Part shown: positions 60,807 to 64,000 of the stretch, piece after piece | How positions within the stretch are numbered: position 1 is the first letter of the stretch | How the letters are laid out: every line of letters begins with the position of its first letter | DNA from: Aselliscus stoliczkanus | Taxonomy: Eukaryota; Chordata; Mammalia; Chiroptera; Hipposideridae | Direction of reading: 5' to 3' | Length of the DNA stretch: 64,000 nt | NCBI GenBank assembly: GCA_033961575.1 | Contig: CM066731.1 | Span: 62,029,501 to 62,093,500 of the forward strand | Notes under the pieces: generated by a model | What the model was told of the DNA's origin: nothing | Seen by the model: only the letters and a program-made list of their open reading frames with translations | Databases searched by the model: none | Made by a program: the position numbers and the translations under genes

Positions 60807-61222
60807 ATTAGTTAGCTCGGGCTGCCCTAAAAAATACCACAGTCTGGGCTGCTTAAACAACAGAAATTTATTTTCTCCCAGTTCTGGAGGGTGGGAAGTC
60901 CAAGATCAAGGTGCTGGCTGATTTGGTTCCTGGTAAGCTCTCTTCCTGGCTTGAAGACGGCCGCCTTTCACTATGTCCTCACATGGCTTGTGTGTGTGAG
61001 TGGGGGTGTGGGCGTGGGGGGGATAGAGAGTAAGTTTCTCCGTCATCTCTTTTCATAAGGACACTAACCCTATCAGATCAGAGCCCCACACTTATGACCT
61101 CATTTAACCCTAATTACCTCCTATTATTATGAAAATGAATTCGCCCTATCTCCAAACACAGTCTGAAAATTGGGACTTCAACATATGAATTGGGGTGGGG
61201 CACAATTCACTCCATAGCAGAA
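60807..61222 (-). mobile_element. MaLR LTR, MLT1A type, near full length
   Basis: Reversed MLT1A from 'TGTATTAGTTAGCTCGGGCTGCC' through 'CTGCTTAAACAACAGAAATTTATTTTC', 'GTCCAAGATCAAGGTGCTGG', 'ATGACCTCATTTAACCCTAATTACCTCC' to 'TTCAACATATGAATTGGGG'. It carries a local G-rich stretch at 61002-61022. Confidence 0.93.
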
Positions 61223-61654
61223 TCTTTCCATGGTATGTCTTTCCAGTGGTCACCCAGCCATTGCATCAATGATCCTAATAGTGAGACATAATTACCTGTC
61301 AGTACTTTATTGTGGCAAAGTTCTCATGGTTAGAAAGCACATGTGATAGGAAGTCACATTTGCATTCTCAAAACTTCAGTCTTTGCTTTCAGGTTGTGCT
61401 CTGGGGATCATCACCTCCCCCCGCCCCCCGCAGAAAAAAAAAAGGGAAGAAAATTTTTTAAAAAATCAAATCTTTCCCATCTTAATACCCCTGTAACTAA
61501 AGATAACTAGCCATTATGGATCTTAGTGCAAAAAAAAAAATTCCCCATCTCAGAATGTTTACTAATTGCATACAAGTTTTACCGAAATGCATTCTTTAGT
61601 GTGTTTCAGACTCTGACTGAAATTCATTTTCATAGTAATATGCTCCTTCTAGAA

Positions 61655-61840
61655 CAGTGATTCCCAAAATGCGGTCCCCAAACAAGCAGCTCCAGCATCA
61701 TCACCTGGGAACGGTTAGACTTGCAAATTCAAGAACCCCAGTCCAGACCTACAGAACTGACACTCGGGTGGAGCCCAGCAACTTGTGTTTTAACAAGCGC
61801 CCGAACTGATTCTGATGCACGTGAAAGTTGGAGAAGCATG
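61655..61840 (+). mobile_element. Non-autonomous hAT-Charlie-type element (MER-like)
   Basis: Starts CAGTGATTCCCAAAATG; contains 'CATCATCACCTGGGAAC', 'CTTGTGTTTTAACAAGCGC', 'TGATTCTGATGCACGTGAAAG' and ends 'TTGGAGAAGCATGG', the usual layout of these 190-bp copies. Confidence 0.75.
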
Positions 61841-61979
61841 GAAGTTTTGGTTAGTGATGGCGTAGTAACTGTGTTAGGTGACTATTAGGGTCTAAAGTGT
61901 TAAGTTTGAAGAGTGGTAACAAGTTCTTTCCATTTTCACTAACCGCGTTGTTGTTCTAGTCAATGTTGCAGTTTTGCAC

Positions 61980-62254
61980 TAGGATAAAGCACCGCCCTAC
62001 CTGTCTCCCCGCCCAGTCTGGGGTAACCTAGTTTACCAACAAAGGCCGCCCCTGGAGTGGCGGCAAATTTAACGTCCAGAGGCATGAGCAGCTATCGACC
62101 AATCAGAAGCCGGGATCGAGCCACTCGCCCATTCTGGCAGCGTGATTGGTGGTTTCCCGGCGGAAGAGCCTGTCGTTGGACCGCCCTCCCCCTCCAGCGT
62201 CAGCCAATCGTCGCTCGGCGCTCCAAGTGGCCAAAGCAGCGCCCGCGGTTGAAC
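61980..62254 (+). promoter_or_regulatory. TERF1: TERF1 promoter: CpG-rich, TATA-less, three CCAAT boxes
   Basis: No TATA box is found in the 250 nt before the start codon. NF-Y-type CCAAT motifs lie at 62099-62103 (plus), 62145-62149 (as ATTGG) and 62204-62208 (plus), 46 and 59 nt apart. A GC box (CCCCGCCC) is at 62007-62014 and an ETS-type CGGAAG at 62161-62166. This is the usual make-up of a housekeeping promoter, fitting the broad expression of TRF1. The transcription start cannot be fixed; it probably lies shortly before the ATG. Confidence 0.8.
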
Positions 62255-62558
62255 ATGGCGGAGGACGCTGTGGCGTTGCGGCGCTCTCGGGGGCGTGCTG
62301 ACGGAGAGGATGCTGGCCCCTCGGAGAAAGAGCTGTCAGAACCGGCGAAGGATGATCAGGAGCAATTCGAGTGCCAGGAACTGCTCGAGTGCGAGGTTGA
62401 TGTGGGGTCTCCGGAGGGAGAGGAGGACGCGGGCCTGGTGGCGGAGGCTGAGGCGGTCGCAGCGGGCTGGATGCTCGATTTCCTCTGCCTGTCCCTTTGC
62501 CGGGCCTTCCGCGACGGCCGCTCGGAGGACTTCCTGCGGACCCGAGACAGCGCAGAGG
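62255..62558 (+). CDS. TERF1: Telomeric repeat-binding factor 1 (TRF1), exon 1 coding part
   Basis: This codes for the first 101 residues plus one base (phase 1) of TRF1, a shelterin subunit that binds double-stranded telomeric DNA as a dimer. The start ATG has a good context (A at -3, G at +4) and the product begins MAED as in other mammals. Residues 12-17 are RGRADG, the tankyrase-binding RxxADG-type site (62288-62305). The acidic N-terminal region follows, with QFECQELLEC at 37-46. From about residue 58 (EDAGLVAEAEAVAAGWMLDF) the first helix of the TRFH dimerisation domain begins. The Myb-type DNA-binding domain is in later exons outside the window. The glutamate run before the TRFH domain is short: from memory human has about eight Glu, here two. 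The frame is intact. Confidence 0.96.
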
Positions 62559-62564
62559 GTAACG
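62557..62564 (+). promoter_or_regulatory. TERF1: TERF1 exon 1 splice donor
   Basis: Sequence GG|GTAACG, cut after 62558. It leaves the first base of an Ala codon, agreeing with the ...SAE-A... continuation of TRF1 in other mammals. Confidence 0.85.
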
Positions 62565-63117
62565 CTTGGCGCGCGTAGGCGGGGGCCGTGCTGGGGGATG
62601 GGGGCGCGGCGGGCGGCCGAGGCCGTGTTTGCAGCGCTGCCCCCCGGGTGCATCCGGGGGAAGAAGCCGCTGAGGAGGCACGGAGGCCCTGATTGAACAT
62701 GGGCTCGAACCCCGTCCCCCCGATTATCAGCTCTTGTTTTTTTCCCGAGAAAAAAAGAGAATAAGATCCCTTCCCTCCCCTTAGAATGGTTACCGGAGTT
62801 AAATTGCACAACATTTCATCGAACCCAGGGTCCGATTCCTTTTGTCTCCTTTGTCGCTTGTGTTTGTTGGTTCTTTCGACTCTGGACTAATGCACTTTTG
62901 GTCATTTAGTCAGCAGGCACGGTGGCCTCCAGGTGGCTGAGGCTCAGTGTTTTGTTAGTTTGCGAGCTACTTGCACCTCATGTGGGCTACGTGCTCAGTA
63001 CTGTAGGCTTCAGAATAGCAGTGACTGTCGGTGAAATCTGCCTACACAGGACAGCTTGTAAATGACGAATGACGGACAAAGGCATTGGTCTGTAGAGAAG
63101 ATTAACCTGGCTTTTTT

Positions 63118-63265
63118 TTTTTTTTTTTTTTTAGCTGAGCCATCCTGCCACCTGTTGGCAGCTCAACGACAGCTCAGCTCTGGCTGGGCATCGAACTGCC
63201 GTTTTTCAGAGCTCAGCTCGCACTCTTGAGCGAGCTCTTAACCAACTGAGTCCCTCGGCCGGCCC
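63118..63265 (-). mobile_element. tRNA-derived SINE, third type
   Basis: On the minus strand: GGGCCGGCCGAGGGACTCAG, 'TTGGTTAAGAGCTCGC', a diverged B box (CAGTTCGATGCCC), then 'AGAGCTGAGCTGTCGTTGAGCTGCCAACAGGTGGCAGGATGGCTCAGCT' and an A-tail of about 22. Flanked by TTAACCTGGCTTTTT (from 63103) and TTAGCCTGGCTTTTT (from 63266), one mismatch. The body differs from the other two SINE types here. Confidence 0.85.
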
Positions 63266-63384
63266 TTAGCCTGGCTTTTTTAATAAAGAAAGATGCTCTG
63301 GCATTTATTTCAGAATCAGCTGTCAACTTATTGCAGCTGGATGCAGCCCCAAGGTAGTATTTAATAGAAAATTAAATACTTCAG

Positions 63385-63510
63385 AAAAGCATATTGACTC
63401 ATTTCATCTTCACAGCAACCCCATGAGTAGGCCAATTATCGTATAGTTTATAGAGAAGTGAGCTGGTTAAGCATCCTAAAGGATTGATAGCTTTGAACCC
63501 CTTTTAAGGG
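63385..63510 (-). repeat. MIR SINE fragment
   Basis: Reverse MIR words: 'TTTCATCTTCACAGCAACCCCATGAGTAGG', 'AGAGAAGTGAGCTGGTTAAGC'. Confidence 0.75.
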
Positions 63511-64000
63511 GGTGTTCCAGACACACGCTTTTCTTCCAGTTCAAGAACCTTTCCTCTAACTCTATCATAGATAGCACTAGCGCCATGGTTAATTAGCATT
63601 AACCAGAAAGTTAGATAATAGAATAATTAAATAATTGGGAGAAGAGCCAAATCTCCCATGCAGAAGAATTGCAAGTACTGTCTGCAGTTGCTCTGTCCTC
63701 AAGGAGCTGGAGCACAACTCCCCACTCCTGAGGGTGGGCTGCACATAGTGACTGTTTTCGGAAGAGCACAGTATGGAAAGCGGGGGAAAGAGTAACTTGA
63801 CAGTAGAAAAACCTGACAGACTCTGCCTCACTTGGGTAATTACGGTCAGCATCAATGGTGATACTTGATAGTGTGTACACTTGATATGTTGTGGCAAAAG
63901 TGGAACTTTACCTCTATGGGCTTCCTCCCCAAAGCCCATAACTCTAGTCTGATCATGAGAAAAAAAAATATCAGGCAAATCCCAATAGAGGTGCATTCTA

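Larger units (their letters stand above)
62040..62660. other. TERF1: CpG island over TERF1 promoter and exon 1
   Basis: Dense CpG across promoter, exon 1 and the start of intron 1, against AT-rich flanks on both sides. Several shadow frames on both strands (for example 62103-62681 minus) result from the high GC. Confidence 0.9.
62559..64000 (+). other. TERF1: TERF1 intron 1 (5' part)
   Basis: The sequence turns AT-rich after about 62700. It holds one SINE and one MIR (listed). A 135-codon minus-strand frame at 63589-63996 has no recognisable features. Confidence 0.85.

Noticed and set aside
61002..61022. G-quadruplex in the MLT1A LTR
   Set aside because: It needs one G-run to be split in two to reach four runs; too weak to list as a finding.
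61885..61890. TTAGGG hexamer upstream of TERF1 as a TRF1 self-binding site
   Set aside because: A single hexamer followed by TCTAA does not fit the longer TRF1 site and is expected by chance.
62103..62681. 192-codon minus-strand frame over TERF1 exon 1
   Set aside because: A proline/arginine-rich translation of CpG-island DNA opposite a conserved exon; a shadow frame.

Overview
The window looks like nuclear DNA of a placental mammal. It is AT-rich, carries mammal-wide repeats (MIR, L2, MaLR LTRs, MER5A-type hAT elements, old L1 pieces), and has only two exons that can be recognised as protein coding. Several tRNA-derived SINE types recur. One shares a head ending in CACTGCCCTC, and some copies end in AATAAA plus TCTTT. 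Another is built on a tRNA-Ile-like head followed by a CCCTCCACAAC... body. From memory these resemble SINEs of rhinolophoid (horseshoe-bat type) Yinpterochiroptera. I see no Alu, B1/B2 or CAN-type SINE. A bat is therefore the best guess, inferred from repeats only; the genus is not resolved.

Layout. Positions 1-30685 are intronic sequence of KCNB2, with repeats, microsatellites and a few candidate regulatory stretches. Positions 30686-32845 are the 3'-terminal coding exon of KCNB2 (voltage-gated K+ channel Kv2.2): 719 codons from S1 of the membrane core to the ETSM-type C terminus. The true 3' UTR probably ends within a few hundred bases. About 29 kb of intergenic sequence follows. It holds nested transposons, including a full-length composite SINE inside a MaLR LTR, a Tc1/mariner-type MITE, a MER5A copy with its 8-bp duplication, and a possible solo ERV LTR. 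At 62.0-62.6 kb lies a CpG-rich, TATA-less promoter with three CCAAT boxes, then exon 1 of TERF1 (telomere repeat-binding factor TRF1), coding part 62255-62558. The rest is TERF1 intron 1. KCNB2 and TERF1 lie in the same orientation, as in the human 8q13 order.

The two genes do not form a pathway: one encodes a neuronal delayed-rectifier channel subunit that also organises ER-plasma membrane contacts, the other a shelterin component. They are neighbours by conserved synteny. I found no operon-like, CRISPR, phage or otherwise new gene system. The most unusual material is in the SINEs (a fixed short/long breakpoint seen at three independent loci, a 20-nt internal repeat array, a SINE fused to a mariner terminus) and in features of TERF1 exon 1 (shortened acidic run, adjacent G-quadruplex motif, open frame upstream of the start).
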